Shown here: in pieces, positions 1 to 12,260 of the stretch
Layout: each line of letters begins with the position of its first letter
How positions within the stretch are numbered: position 1 is the stretch's first letter
Assembly (NCBI RefSeq): GCF_022682495.2
Contig: NC_071393.1
Location: 113,042,239-113,106,238, forward strand
Source: Desmodus rotundus
Lineage: Eukaryota > Chordata > Mammalia > Chiroptera > Phyllostomidae
Length of the DNA: 64,000 bases
Direction of reading: 5' to 3'
Program-made: the position numbers and the translations under genes
Notes under the pieces: model-generated
What the model was told of the DNA's origin: nothing
Seen by the model: the letters and a program-made list of their open reading frames with translations, nothing else
Database searches by the model: none

Positions 1-1035
1 GGAGGCACAAATAGCTGCTCTGTCCTCAGGACCATCTGGTGGAGACTCAGTTGAAGAATGGCTTAAAATAGCTGGGAATGTTGGTAATGGAAACATAAGT
101 GATGCCCGTCTTGTCCTGTCTCCCAACCCTACTGTTATCTGTGAGAGTCCTAAAGAATCTACCTAAAATAGGCCAAGAATGACCTAAATTTTTGTCCCCA
201 CTTATACTATTTCTAGGGTTTTCAGCCTTCTTTACCTCACAGTCATCATATTCACAAATCTCGCATAACATAGGTTCGCAAGAGCGTATATTGACTTGAA
301 CTTTTATCACGTGCTAACTTCCAACATAGAACACCTTGTTTGTGTGCAATTGAGCCCACTTGGGAGAAACTCCTTCTCTCAATGCAAAACTTCTGCAGGC
401 AAGCTGTCATTCTGAGGTTGCTGGGGAAATCAAAGGAGGTGATTTCTGTGGTGAGTGCTACCTGCAGTGTAGCTAATCCGAGGCCCTGTAAACTGTGCCC
501 AAGACCTTCAGCAAAACAGGCTTATGAAACAGGTTCAGTATCCAGTTACAGGAAGATGAAGATCGGTTAGCCGCTCAGATTCCAAACCCAAACACTGAAA
601 GAGCCAAGTAGTGGAAATCAGTGTTAATAAAACATGCCAGTGGCTTTCAAATAAGTTTTTTTAAAAAAAAACTGTAGACAAGATTTTAGGGTGAAATGCA
701 GCCTCATCTGCTGGTTTCGAGTCATTAAAAGGTGAGCATGAGTTCGGAAGAAATTCAGTTGAAACTACAGACCCATCTTTCTACTCACTGCCTCATTCAG
801 AGAGCACAAAATGCAAATGACCATGCAATAGATTTTTTAAAAAGCTACTTGCCCATTTTTCCACCTCTGCTACAACCACGTGGGGTACTTTTAGTAACAG
901 AATGCTGGTTCACATCTGTACAGTGCCTTAAGGATTCAAAGTCTTTGTCTTCCATACCTGCTCCTCCTTTTCTGCCGCTTCCCGTCTCAGAAAATAGCAC
1001 GTCCACCCGCACGGTTACTCGTGCTCAAAAACAGA
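1..1035. other. Unassigned intergenic sequence
   Basis: No gene, splice-bounded exon or repeat was recognised. An open frame at 732-1148 runs into the following L2 and is taken as chance. Confidence 0.5.
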
Positions 1036-1039
1036 GGTT

Positions 1040-1815
1040 GTCTGCAAGCCTTCCTTCTCCTACGTGTCCCTTATCCAATCCAGCACTAAATCCTATCCAC
1101 TCTCCGTCACCACCATCACAGCCCGAGACGCCAGGACTCCTCACCTGAGGAATCTATGCAGAACCCACCAAACTGAGCTCACTGCTCCAACTCTTGCTGT
1201 TCTCTCATCCATTTCCTCACAAAACCACAGACATCTTTTTTAAAAAATCCAAACCTATGCTATCACTCTCCTATTTGAAACCCTTCATCACTTTCCTTTT
1301 GCTTTTAATATAAAGCACACAGTCCTTCCTGTGACTTACAAAGCTTGGCCTGAGCTGCCTACTTCCTTCTTTCCCCCGCTTTATCTTTTGCCACTCTCCC
1401 TCTTACTACCTTTCAGCAACAATGGACTTTATATTGGTTTTTTCCACCCCAGGACCTTTGCACATGACATCATCCACGCATGCCTGATGTGACAGTTTCT
1501 TCTTTGCAGCCACACTCTTACCAACCCTTTAGATCACAGTGTCAATGTCACTTTCTCAGAAAAACTTTCCCTCACCCCCCAAAATGGTCAACTCCCCCCA
1601 TCATGGCCTCTCATCACCCTCTTTACTTTTCTGTCATGGCATTTACAAAACTTTGAATACAAATATCTTTTTTGTGAGATTATATGATTAATATATCACT
1701 CATCCACTAAACTGTGAATGATATAAAGGCAAAGACTATGTCTATTCTGTTTATCCTGGTATTCTAAGTAATTAGTTAGCAGCTGCTCAGTAAGTGTATA
1801 TTTCTGGAATACATA
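1040..1815 (+). repeat. L2 LINE 3' portion
   Basis: The text follows the L2 3' region in order: the CCAATCCA-GCA-AATCCT stretch, the TTTTTAAAA hinge, CTCCTATTTGAAACCCTTC, GGACCTTTGCACATG, and the CACTAAACTGTGA-tail. The element is old and diverged. Confidence 0.75.
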
Positions 1816-1844
1816 TACTGTCGTCACTAAGGTAGTTTCCTCAG

Positions 1845-2235
1845 TGCTATGAACGTGAATTGTGTCCCCCTTCCCCGCACCCCTGGAACCAAATCCATGT
1901 GTTGAAGCCCTAAGCCCCTATGTGACAGTACAGTGAGATGGGCTTTTAGGATGTAATTAAGGTATAATGAGGTCAAAGGGCAAAGGGTAGGGTCCTAATA
2001 TGATAAGATTGGTGACCTCATAAAAAGATAAAGAGAGAGAGAGATCTCCACCATGTAAGGACATACAAGAAAGTGGCCACCTGTAAGCCAGAGGAGCATT
2101 CTTGCCAGAAACTGAATTGGCCAGCACCTTGATCTTGGACATCCTAGCCTCCAGAACTGTGAGAAAATTAATTTCTATTGTTTAAGCCACCCAGTCTATG
2201 GTATTTTGTTATGGCAGCCTGAGTCGACTAATACA
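1845..2235 (+). repeat. MaLR (MLT1/MST-type) LTR
   Basis: Starts GCTATGAACGTGAATTGTGTC and passes the typical GTTGAAGCCCTAA, CACCATGTAAGGACA, CTTGATCTTGGAC and CCTCCAGAACTGTGAG landmarks. It ends with GCCACCCAGTCTATGGTATT and ACTAATACA. Solo LTR of an ERVL-MaLR element. Confidence 0.9.
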
Positions 2236-3495
2236 TTCCAACATTAGCCTTCTTTAGAGCCATTTTATGATCTGAATTATGGCCATTTACTTTAGGAATA
2301 GAATAGATAGGTCTTATGGACAAATCCTCACTTGATTTTAGAGGCTATTAGGACCTCTTTAAATGCCCAAGGCTTGTTGTACTCAAAGAGAAATTTCCTC
2401 AGGACACAGTACGCCTTGGTGCACATTACAATCTCGAAGGCCTTACCCCCAAAGGGCTCTGTGGATTAACCTGGTTTCATATTCCCCAGAATGGCAGCCA
2501 AGTGCTGAGGCCCACATTCCCCATTAGTCCAGGTACTGGGGGGGTCATCACAAAAGGTGCTTGGGGCTTTGACCTCACTCAGAAGAGAAAAGGTTACGAG
2601 GCTGATTATGGAAGAGGAGGGTCGGTAAAGGTGTTCAGCATCCATATTCAAGGATTGAAAAAGCGCTCATAATCTTTGATGCATATAGAGACCCCATTCA
2701 CAGGCTTGGTACTCACCCATTCAGGAGAAATGTGGAAAGCGAAGGATCTTGGCACCCTGCCTTGACCTCTGAAAACCCCACACTTTGTGGATTCTGATGA
2801 GCCCCATGCAAGAGGAGACAGAAGGTGGGCACAGCTGGAGCAGCTCTTTGATCAAGAGCCAACGAGGTGACAGGAGGTGGCGGCTGCACAGACTAGCCAA
2901 CACCAAGAAGGTAGGCTATCCACAGGTTAGGGAACAGAGCTGGCCTTCCTCAGTCAAAGGCCGTGGAACATTGAGGCAGTCATGCATGTTATCCTGATTA
3001 ATGGGGATAAGGACTCTCCTGCTCTCACCCACCAGGAAAATAAAGGAGGATCACGGTCTTTACGGACACCTGCGGCAACAGGTTTTGATGGGAAATAAGC
3101 TATCGGGTGGTCAGAATCAGAGGCCTGTTTAGAAAGACTTTTCCCTGTGGGGGGAAAAAACGAACTGAAGGAAAGGATGAAAGAAAACCAGGCAAGAAGA
3201 AGGCTAGTTAGTAAAATGCCTGCACCAAGTTCTTGGAATTGAAGATGGAAAATGACTTGTAGTTCCCAGTTGTTCCTTCCAGCCCTGCCAGGAAATGGTT
3301 TCTGCCTGGGATTTGAGAGGAAGATGATCAGGCCAATGGTAATTTTGTTGTGCTTCAGACACCGGCTGAGACAGATCCCTACGTCCTAGGGATCCACCCC
3401 AGCCCCTTAGATATCTAAATGGTTCCAGAAGGCTCTTAAGCAGCCCTAAGGTATACTCAGGGATATGACTCAGCTTGAGACCCCCCAGAACCACC
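2236..3495. other. Unassigned intergenic sequence
   Basis: No recognised repeat, exon or RNA gene. Short open frames on both strands overlap each other and show no family motif. Confidence 0.5.
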
Positions 3496-3499
3496 CCAA

Positions 3500-3745
3500 A
3501 TAATGACGATATTAATAGCAGTAACTAACACTTAAAATTGCTTATTGTGTGACAATGCTAAGTATTTCCTCAGTTAATCTTCATAGCAATCCTATGAGAT
3601 CAGTACTATTTTTACCCTTATTTGATGTTTTAGGAAACTGAGTCTTAGTTAAGTCATTTACTCAAAGTATAAAGCAAGGAAGTAGTCAAGCTGGAACTCA
3701 CACACAGACGACATACAATTTGGGGTTTTAACCATTCCATTCTAC
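3500..3745 (+). repeat. MIR SINE
   Basis: ACTAACACTTAAA start, TTAATCTTCATAGCAATCCTATGAG centre, GGAAACTGAGTCTTAGTTAAGTCA core and the loss of the 3' end are typical of MIR. Confidence 0.85.
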
Positions 3746-3954
3746 TAAAATGCCCCACTCTGTTATGGAACATCCATGACCCCCAATCAGCTTCCAGTCC
3801 CCTGGAGACTTAGAAGCATTATGACTGCCCCACACACCCTAACAGGAGAGACTAGCCATTTGGTACACTTGCCTAGTCCCCACGCTTACAGGGGAGTGGG
3901 GGGTTTGGTCACCTAACATAGTCTCCCACCCAAATGTTCTCTTTCCACCAGTTA

Positions 3955-4600
3955 TTTTTCACAAAAATGAATAAAAGCTGGTGATTTGCCAGGCCTGGTG
4001 CTAGAGACTGGTAGATAAAATAAAAAATAAGACTCAGGGTTTGCTCTCGAAGGCACAATCTGGCAAGGATGGATAGCTGCACAAATAGGCACGTTTACTA
4101 TAATAAGTTAAGGTAGGGGCAGAATGCTGTGAGAATACAAGCAGGCCACTGGTCAGTGTGGGCAGCCAGGGTGGCATTCTGAAGGAGGTGATCCCTGAAA
4201 TGAGTCTTTAAGCATGAGTGAGCTCTAGTCAAAAAAAAAAAAAAAAAAAGTGGGAAGGGCATTCGAGTCAAAGCGAATAGCCCAAGCAAAGACGCGAAGA
4301 CATGGAAAAGCCTGCTGTATCCATGGGATTACACGGAATTCAGTGTGAAGCGGGAGGGGCAGAAGATGAGTGTGCAGCAGACTGGAGACATAGGAAGGAC
4401 TGAATTTATGGTGTCTTCTATGCCAGGCTGAGAAAATGGTATTGTATCCTAAGGGCAGTGACAAGCCAATGATAGGATTTTAAACAGGAGAATGACATGG
4501 TCTGATTTGTCGTTCAGAAAAACCAATTCAGCTAAAGGGTTTAGGATGGCTTAAGATGGACAAGACTGGAGCAGGAAGATCAGTTAGAAATCTATTGGAA
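3955..4600 (-). repeat. L2 LINE 3' portion with poly(A) tract
   Basis: Reverse-complement L2: CCAGGCCTGGTGCTAGAGACTGG (in part), GGTGGCATTCTGAAGGAGGTGA, GCCCAAGCAAAGACGCG and GGAGAATGACATGGTCTGAT. An A run of about 20 at 4230-4249 interrupts it. Confidence 0.75.
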
Positions 4601-4769
4601 ACAGAACAGATACAGATGAAGAGGAAGGGCCTAGGGTATATGCTGCAGATGATGACCCTGTGTCCCCATGTCATATTCCTCTTCCTCGGCTGAACGGATG
4701 CCCGGGCTCAGCCCACAGCCTCTCTCATCTCTTTCCTGGATTATTTTCCTAACACCCCTGGGGCCATCT

Positions 4770-4905
4770 GCAAGGTGTCTGTGTCCTCAGCAGTAGCTCC
4801 TGACATCTTTTAATATCACTGGCAAATTTAATTAAAGTCACTGTTCCTCTGCTCTTCCAGATCATTAATAAAACAGAGCCACCAGGCCAGACTGAGCAAA
4901 TTCTC
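4770..4905 (-). repeat. L3/CR1 LINE reverse-transcriptase fragment
   Basis: Read on the minus strand, a F-INDLE-like stretch is followed by L-KFASDI. This resembles the FINDL...KFADD region of CR1/L3 reverse transcriptase. Degraded, with stops. Confidence 0.5.
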
Positions 4906-5250
4906 CCTCTGCTACGCCCTCCACTTTCTCCAATGGGGACACCGCTCCGGGCCTGTCACTGGCCTGTGTAGAGTCGTCCTGCTCTGCTTCTAAATCTGGG
5001 CCCCTGCACAGGCATCACAGCCAATTTACATTAAAATTTTAAGTGCAGCCAGACTGCACTGGATCCATTGTGTCACTCGAGTCCAAAAGCACATCTTCTC
5101 CTGCACTTCCTCTGGCTACAGGGGATAAGAGTCAGTGCAGAGTCCCCTCTGTGGTAATGCACCCCCACGCCCATGCCCACCCAGAAATACAGCAACTAAA
5201 TTCCCTGCACTTCCAAGAGTAGGAAACATGTGACCCCAGTTGCTTAGGTA
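4906..5250. other. Unassigned intergenic sequence
   Basis: Nothing recognised beyond possible further L3 decay. Confidence 0.4.
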
Positions 5251-5254
5251 GTTT

Positions 5255-5470
5255 GAGTGTCACAACTAGAGGAAAATATAACAAGGTTTTTTGTGCATTG
5301 TCTCTTTGAGTCTTCACAGTATAAAGGAAGTACTGTTATCATCATGCCTGTTTTACTGATAAGAAAATTTGAGCTCACAAAGATTAATTTGCCCAAGATC
5401 ATAGTTAGTAAGTAAAAAATAAGCATTTGAATCCTGGAAGCCTGATTCCAGAGCACATGGTGTTCACCAC
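5255..5470 (+). repeat. MIR SINE
   Basis: TCTTTGAGTCTTCACAGTAT, GAAAATTTGAGCTCACAAAG and TTTGAATCCTGGAAGCCTGA follow the MIR body and 3' part. Confidence 0.8.
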
Positions 5471-5629
5471 TGTGCTTGGCATGTGCCCTGGATTTGGGGG
5501 CCCCTTTGAGCAAGGGCCTAAGGAGGGCAGGGTGAGTCTTTCTGGACGTGGAGGCCTCACCACAAGCTTGGAGGCTCTACATACTTCACTAGGCACAGAG
5601 CAGTGGTAGAGCCCCAAATTGGAAAGCAG

Positions 5630-5775
5630 GAGGAAAGAACTTTCTTCCCAGCTGTGCTTCAATAAGCTGTGAGACTTTGAAGAGTCAGTGAACCTCTCAG
5701 GGCATTAGTTTCCCCAACCAGAAAAATCATGTTGGGTTGGATGATCTCCGTGGTTCCATTAAAACAAAGAAGCTT
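5630..5775 (+). repeat. MIR SINE fragment
   Basis: GCTGTGAGACTTTGAAGAGTCA, in part, then CAGGGCATTAGTTTCCCCA and GGTTGGATGATCTCCGTGG are MIR core text. Confidence 0.7.
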
Positions 5776-5974
5776 TGATTGCAGGCAGCCTGTCTTTCAA
5801 GAGGCAAAGAAGTGAAGGGACACATTTGAGTTAAGTTGGGCCCAAATAATATGAGAACCAGGCACAGACTTGAGACTCACAAACAGACCTCAGTGGATAA
5901 GAGAGTAAGGAAGGGTGTTAGGAAAAGGGAGGCCAAGAGAAAGTCAAGGAGAGCCAACATTTGGATTTACCAAA

Positions 5975-6180
5975 AGCACCTTGGATCAAATCCATTTTTT
6001 GAACAACTGCTCTTTGAATGCCCATTTTGGGCCAAGCGCTGTGCTAGCGATTGGGAGTACAGCCATGAACGAGCTACACCATATCCCCAACCTTAGAGAG
6101 TTTGCCTTCTGATGAGGGACAGAGACAAACAAGTAATTACGGGAATAATGGATTACAATGATGTCATGGGAAGTAATACC
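5975..6180 (-). repeat. L2 LINE 3' end
   Basis: CATTTTGGGCCAAGCGCTGTG, in part, and TTGGGAGTACAGCCATGAAC are the reverse complement of the L2 terminus. Confidence 0.75.
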
Positions 6181-6520
6181 TGTTTCTCGTTCTGCTCTGA
6201 GCTCTCAGGCTGGTCGCTGCACAAAACCATGTGGGCAGTGGCTGCAATGCAGCACGGCTTTACAACACAGACACTCTTGCAGCAGCACATGATACAGTGT
6301 TTTACTGTTCCTGCTTCTGCAATCTCATGCAATTGTCATATTTTGCCTTCCTGAAGGCCTTCAAATCCTTAGTGGCATCCAAACCATACAATCATTTCAT
6401 GGAACCCTGGTGACATTTTCCCAGGCACTTCCACCCACGAAGAGGAGGCCCCCTGAACAGTCCAGGTGCCAGCAGGCCTCATGCTCCTCATGCTCTATGT
6501 GGACCAAGGGCTTGAAAAAT
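6181..6520. other. Unassigned intergenic sequence
   Basis: No recognised feature. Confidence 0.4.
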
Positions 6521-6524
6521 GACA

Positions 6525-6770
6525 ACAACAATAATCACATCTATGCATTCAGTACCTGCTCTATGATTGGCACTGCATTAGGCACTTTTCATAGCTGCTA
6601 TTTAATACCTAAGGACCTCCAAATGAGACAGGTATTGTTATATGTTTTAGAAATGAGAAAACTTGGGCTCAAAGACAACTAATCCACCACAGGTCCAGTA
6701 GTTGAGCAAGTGACACAGCTGGACCATGAAACTTGGTATGTCAAATACCAAAGTCTGTTTTTCAACCCCA
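6525..6770 (+). repeat. MIR SINE
   Basis: CAGTACCTGCTCTATGATTGG, in part, then GCACTGCATTAGGCACTTTT, AAATGAGAAAACTTGGGCTC and AGCAAGTGACACAGCTGGAC. Confidence 0.8.
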
Positions 6771-6845
6771 GGTGGTAGAAGGGAAGGTGGAAGAGCAGGG
6801 TAAGAATCTGGAGCTCTTAGGTCAAGAACCTAGAGTCCCCTTCTC

Positions 6846-6889
6846 AGGTAGAAGCTTCTCAGAGCAAGCTTCTACCTGCTCTGAGAAGC
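6846..6889. repeat. Interleaved inverted repeats (pseudoknot-like)
   Basis: AGGTAGAAGCTT (6846-6857) pairs with AAGCTTCTACCT (6866-6877). GCTTCTCAGAGCA (6854-6866) pairs with TGCTCTGAGAAGC (6877-6889). Both pairs are perfect and they overlap, so only one hairpin can form at a time in cis. Confidence 0.85.
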
Positions 6890-7465
6890 CTTTCCTGACA
6901 ATGCCCTCTTCCTCCCCTTTGCAAATGAGTCACTTACTCCCCCTGTCCCTCTAGCACTTTGATCACCACTGAAGCACATGTCACACTGACCTGGGCTTAC
7001 CTGTTCACATAGCTATGGTCTACACTCATGTAAACTCCCCGAGGGGTTTCAACTCAATACAGGGGCTTTATTTGAGAGGTGGGGGACAAAAAGTGGTCAT
7101 AGTCAGTGGAAATAGATATCAAGTGGAAATCTATTGCTAGGGCTCAGAGGGTAGGACTTGACTTCTGATATGCCTTCTGCCTCTAAAATTCTATGATTCA
7201 GAGCCTTGTTGACTATGATTCTAAGGTTTACTTTTGTCAGACTCTGTGGAAGCCAGAGGATTTTGCCTTCTGCAAGTCCTTGACAGATCTGGGAAGTCAT
7301 AAACAATGACTGGGGGACCAGAGAGATGGGAAAAGGGAGGGGGCCTGAGAGAGAGAAAAAGGATGGGCTTTGCCCATTCAATTTAAGTTCTGCTTTTCCC
7401 GCTGCTGGATCTACATCTGCATTTAAGTCATCCCCCCAGGGTGAAGGCACTAGTGAAGTAGGACC
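6890..7465. other. Unassigned intergenic sequence
   Basis: No recognised repeat or exon. A 115-codon minus-strand frame (7450-7103) has no identifiable motif. Confidence 0.4.
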
Positions 7466-7469
7466 ACAT

Positions 7470-7650
7470 GCTAGAGAGGGTTGTGCATTAGAATATATTT
7501 GGAGCTCTAAAAAATACAGACATCTGGATCCTACTCCAGACCTAAGTTCTGGACTCTCTGGGTGTGGAGGCTCAATATTTAGGTTTTTTAAAAGTTCCTT
7601 AGTTGATTTTGAGGTACAGCCAAAGTGGAGGATGCTGGGAGAGAAGACAG
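7470..7650 (+). repeat. MER5A-like hAT-Charlie MITE
   Basis: GTGCATTAGAATATATTTGG, TGGATCCTACTCCAGACCTA, TTTTTTAAAAGTTCCTTAGT and TTGAGGTACAGCCAAAGTGG follow MER5A. Confidence 0.8.
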
Positions 7651-7654
7651 GAAC

Positions 7655-8230
7655 ATAGTCTGACTATGACATTTGCATCTCAGGGATTTCAACCATTAAG
7701 GCCTTTCTCTGGACCAGGAGAAGACCTCTTAGTGTACAATGAGCTGACTCACAAATGGGTACTATAAAGCCTTTCTACACATTGGACAAACACCCCACCC
7801 TCTTGCACTCTCACTTACTTTCTTACCTTGCCAAGAACAGTCAGCATCAACTCCCTACCCACATAAGTAGATTTTCTCTTTGCCTCTTCTGAAACATTTC
7901 TACTAAGGAAATGTGAAAGATCCAGAGGTCCCTTATCTTCATAGGAGAATGATGCTACTCATTCATTTTCATCAAGACATGTTTCTAGTTGTTTCCCCTC
8001 TGAGTGACGATAGCTTAAGTTGTCTTGTCCACACTTTTTCCTGGGGCCCCTTTGTTTGTACATTTATTTACTCATGCATGCATGCAAGCATTTGCATGAA
8101 ACCCAGTCTACATGCCGCAGGTTGACTTTCACTAAAATTTTGGTGAAAAAATTTACTCTGATTTTTGCCCAACTCATTTTTTTGCACCCTCAAAAAAATT
8201 ACAACAGAAGTCCCTGAAGGGGGTATAAAT
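7655..8230. other. Unassigned intergenic sequence
   Basis: Nothing recognised apart from a short ATGC-rich tract near 8080. Confidence 0.4.
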
Positions 8231-8234
8231 GTTT

Positions 8235-8335
8235 ATCTGTTTGGTATTTATGTATCCTGAGTGTCTATATCAGTGCCTGGCGCATAGCAGGTGCTCGCTT
8301 CATATTTATTGAATGAATACATACATTGACTAAAT
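8235..8335 (+). repeat. L2 LINE terminus
   Basis: TCAGTGCCTGGCGCATAGCA, GGTGCTCG and TATTTATTGAATGAATACA are the L2 3' end. Confidence 0.75.
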
Positions 8336-8339
8336 GTGC

Positions 8340-8695
8340 AAAAATAGAAGGCAGAGCATCCAGCAATTTCTACCACTCTTGGCAGTATTCAGATGGAACA
8401 TCCCGTCCATCGGGGAGGCGATGAGAAAGGTTTCTCAAATTTGAGTAATATGAACAAACTGTAATCCCCCTTCAGGACCCCATTTCACTGGAGAACAGTG
8501 ACAGAGAAATGAAACAATTACAACTAAACAAGTACTAGGGTTGGAAACATGTGCAGTGGGTAAGGAGCTTCGAGGAAGGAAGGTCTAATGCCACCTGAGA
8601 CCATCAGGGCCAGTGTCATGAGCCAGGCAACTTTAGGTCTCAGATTTGGAGAATAAACAGGAGTTAACTGGGTAGAGGCCAGTGCATCTCAAACA
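8340..8695. other. Unassigned intergenic sequence
   Basis: Nothing recognised. Confidence 0.4.
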
Positions 8696-8699
8696 AAAG

Positions 8700-9235
8700 T
8701 AAAAGAAAGCCGATCCTAAAGAGACTGGCAGCCTGAATGGGCAGGGTTTGTTTTAAAAAGGGTGAGCGATGTGACGGAAGGACAGGGCAGTTGAGAAAAA
8801 GCTGCAAAAATCAGTGAGGACTAGCTCGTAGAAAGGCCTTGTACTCCCAGCCAAGGAGTTGGGGCATTTTCGTGGAGGCAATAAGGAACCACTGGAAGTT
8901 TTTTAATCATAGGAGAGACAGGATCAATGTTTTTCCTTTGAATAGCACACCTACAGTGATGACGGTGTGGAAACTGGATAGGTGAACAAAAGCAGGGCAA
9001 GACAAGGAGGTGGGAAGACCAGTTCGGAGTCTCCCATGGCATTGGAGAGAAACATGATCAGAACCTAAGCAGAAGAGACAGTAGGTTTGCTGAGGAAGGT
9101 GTGGATTACTTGCTATGTGCCCATCACAGCTGCAGGTTTGTGAGGATCTTTTCTGCCTAGGTGTGTTAGCGTTACTGAGTTACTGAGTGCCAAATCTGTG
9201 TCACACTCTGTTCTAGCTCCTGGAGACTCAATAGC
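8700..9235 (-). repeat. L2 LINE fragments
   Basis: GGAACCACTGGAAGTTTTTT, ATAGGAGAGACAGGATCAAT and GGTGGGAAGACCAGTTCGGA are antisense L2 text. A second short L2 end (CTGTTCTAGCTCCTGGAGAC) closes the block. Confidence 0.7.
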
Positions 9236-9860
9236 GTATCTCACGCCTGGTCTACTACAATAGCTGCCAATCTTGCCCCATCTCTTACAGTACCTTGTTC
9301 CACAAAACAGCCCAAAATGTCTCTTTAAAATGTAAGTCAGATCATGCCATTCTTTGAAAAATTCTCTTCAGGTAGAAACTCCCACCCCCCATCTGACTCC
9401 TAACCCACTGCCCTGAACTCCCACAACTTTATTTTGCTGGCTCCATACCCTACTCCAACTAAAGTAGAGTTCTCGCAATTTCTAGAACACACCAAGCACA
9501 CACCTGCCCTAGGACCTTGGCACTTACTGTTCCCTCTGCTTGGAACGCCCTTATCCTAAAGATCCCCATGATCCCTTTTTAAATTTTATTCGGGTCTCAG
9601 ATGCCCCTTTCTCAGATCTTCCCCCACTCACCTTATCTAAAGGTGATCTTATCCCTGCTCCCCAACACTGACACATCACTTTACATTTTCTTGATAGCAC
9701 ATATCACTTGCTGAAACCATCACAGATTTATTTGTTCACTGGTTCATCACAGAATACAAACTCCGTGACAGCAGGAAACTTGTCCTTCTGTTTGCCACAG
9801 TATGACTGGAGCCTGGCAGAGTGTGTGTCGTATTTGTGGAATGGATCAATGGTAAGTCGG
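9236..9860 (+). repeat. L2 LINE 3' portion
   Basis: GCCCAAAATGTCTCTTTAAA, GTCAGATCATGCCATTCTTT, GGACCTTGGCACTTACTGTT, CCCTCTGCTTGGAACGCCCT and GAGCCTGGCAGAGTGTGTGT occur in L2 order. It faces the preceding antisense copy. Confidence 0.85.
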
Positions 9861-10104
9861 CAGGATTAAATGGTGGACAGGTGCGCCTGTGAGGGGAGAC
9901 GTCAAACTTGCTGGGAAGCCTTAGGGTAGAGAGGTAAATGGTTAAAGCCAGACCTCAGACAGCAGGCAGCTGTGTTCACTCAGAAAAACCAACAGGACCA
10001 CATAGTGTTTGGACAGCAATTGTGAGGCCATTTCTTAACACAATTCCTTCTCTCCACTATAGCCCTCCACTGGCCCCGTACTTCTTATCTACAGTGTGTG
10101 GCGT

Positions 10105-10335
10105 TATGGCAACCAACATTCGTAGTGCATCATTTTTAAGCAATACTATGTGCCAGCAGTTGACAAAGGCCTTCTCACTCACATGATTTCATTTAATCCT
10201 TCTTGTAAGAATATTTGTACAGATGAAGAAACCGTAGCCTAGTAAATTGCCAGGAGTCCCCATGCCAATAAATAACAGCCAGAACCAAAATGTGCTCTCC
10301 TGGCTGCCAGAGGTCTCCTTCCACCAGGCCTGAAG
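10105..10335 (+). repeat. MIR SINE
   Basis: AATACTATGTGCCAGCAGTT, ATGATTTCATTTAATCCTTC and AGATGAAGAAACCGTAGCCT follow MIR. Confidence 0.75.
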
Positions 10336-10339
10336 AGGT

Positions 10340-11435
10340 GTCATGTCAGCAAGGACCATGAGAAAACATCCCCTGCCACTGAAAGGAAATCAGGGCTGGG
10401 TCAGTGGAGTGAGAAACCCAGGGCAACCTGAGGGGCACTGTTCCTGCCCCTGCCCATTCTCCAGAGGGACGCACCTGGGCCCTATCTTTTGGGGTTACCC
10501 ACCCATCAGGGGAAAGCTGGTGATCAGCCACCATTGTGTTCATTTCCCTCAGCTCATTCTCCAGGATCCTGCTTTATTTTAATGTCATTTAATTTCTTTT
10601 AATTGTTAAATGTTGAAATATGGAATTAACTCATATCATTGCCTGAATGAAGAACAAATGGATTCGCAAGCAAAGTCACCTCTCTGAGATATGGCTAGGG
10701 GATTTTCTGGTGCAATCAACTCTGGGGGTGCTCCGGGCCCCCCTTTGACAAGAGTGTGCTAGGAGCAGATCTGTAGGACTTGTAGCACATCTTGCTGCTG
10801 ACTCTGCTATTGTGCTCGCTCCCCGCTCCTCCCATGATCCCCCTCGCAGTTGACTCCCAATTAATTCTTCAGGAGGGACTGAAAGGCACAGGTTCCAGAT
10901 GATTCTTCCAGTCTCACAGGAAAGGAAGTATGGTGGTATGTTAGGCAGTGGGCAGAGCTTCTGGAAAGCCACTGAACAGAATGATTCCACGTAGACTCTT
11001 GACAGAATCTACATGACCCTAAATGCATCCTTCCTGGATAGAAAGGGAATGGTAGAAGCTCAGGAGCTGAGATAGGACTGGCTGGAGCCTTTGGGGGCCT
11101 ACAGGACTACTAGCCACTCTGTGAGTGCCCTGGAGAGTTGCAGTGGGAGGTGACTCCACACAGAAGTACCAACCAAGGGCACGTAAGCAACTCAGGGTGC
11201 CTCGCTGGCCGGACACCATCCAGAGAGTCAACTTGGCTGGCCATGTTGACCGCTGGAGACCCAATGTGATAACAGATACACTGAAGGGCTTCAAACTGTG
11301 GATAGAAGGTTCTGAAACAACAGTTCTGTCAGCGCCAAAATTATTCTTAGCAGGAGGCAATCTACAGGGTGTGGAACAAGACTCACAATGCAGAATTGTC
11401 CAGCCAAGGAGGTAGCTTAAAAGTCAACATATCGA
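10340..11435. other. Unassigned intergenic sequence
   Basis: No recognised repeat. Overlapping 96-113-codon frames on both strands at 11019-11415 have no family motif and are not splice-bounded. Confidence 0.4.
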
Positions 11436-11439
11436 ACAT

Positions 11440-11520
11440 AACCTTTTTTTAAAGATAAGAATGCAAAGCCCAGAGAGCAGAAGTGGGCCTTGCCGAGGGT
11501 TATCAGAAGTGACAAAAACC
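11440..11520 (+). repeat. MIR 3' fragment
   Basis: GATAAGAATGCAAAGCCCAG and GGCCTTGCCGAGGGTTATCA resemble the MIR core. Confidence 0.45.
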
Positions 11521-11689
11521 AAAACATAATCTTCTTACCACCAATCAGTGCTGCTTCTGCTATACCTTGTTACCTGGTCTTGGTTTGATTTTTGACTCCA
11601 CTGCTGGCTTCTTTTATGACCAATGGCATAGACACCCTCTTTCTTGACCTTGTTTCACCTGCCTCAAAAGTGAGGCAGATTTCTCGTTT

Positions 11690-12260
11690 ATTCACTCCTT
11701 TATTTTTCATTGAACACCCGCTGTGTTTCAGGTACCACACAGGGAGGAGGAGAAAGAAAAGGCACTTGGTCCAGGACGGGTGGTAAGCCACAATAACAAA
11801 ACAAACAAACAAAACAAACAAACCCCTCCCCCACATTTCAATAAATGTAAGGATCTCACAAAAAAAACAGATGCTGTGGCATCAAAATTCAGAGGAAAGA
11901 ACTAGTTATGCATGAGGCCTTCCCATCAGGAATAGGCATTTGAGTTGCACGTTAAAGAACAGGTAGGATTCTCAGTGAAAGGTAAGCTGTGTACAAAGGC
12001 ACAGAAGGGGAAAGGACAAGCTCCCCTAGATGCCCACATGGAAACTGTGAAACACGAGACTAGACATGGAGTGGTCCACGGAGGGCTTTGAATACAAGGA
12101 GCTGGGACTGCTGCAGATAGCAGGAGCCCCGTCAAGGTTTGTGTGTGTGTGTGTGTGTTTGTAGGAAAATGACAAGCCTGGAAGGGTGTTTTAGGAGAGG
12201 AATCCTGTAACAGGTGTTAGAATGAATTGGAGGGGGAGGTTGAAGTTGGGAAGATGTCAG
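11690..12260 (-). repeat. L2 LINE 3' portion with (AAAC)n and (GT)n tracts
   Basis: ATTGAACACCCGCTGTGTTT, GTGTACAAAGGCACAGAAGG, GTCCACGGAGGGCTTTGAAT and AAGCCTGGAAGGGTGTTTTA are antisense L2. AAAC repeats at 11795-11825 and a GT tract at 12138-12160 lie within it. Confidence 0.75.

Noticed and set aside
732..1148. 138-codon plus-strand frame
   Set aside because: Its 3' half is L2 text, so the frame is chance.
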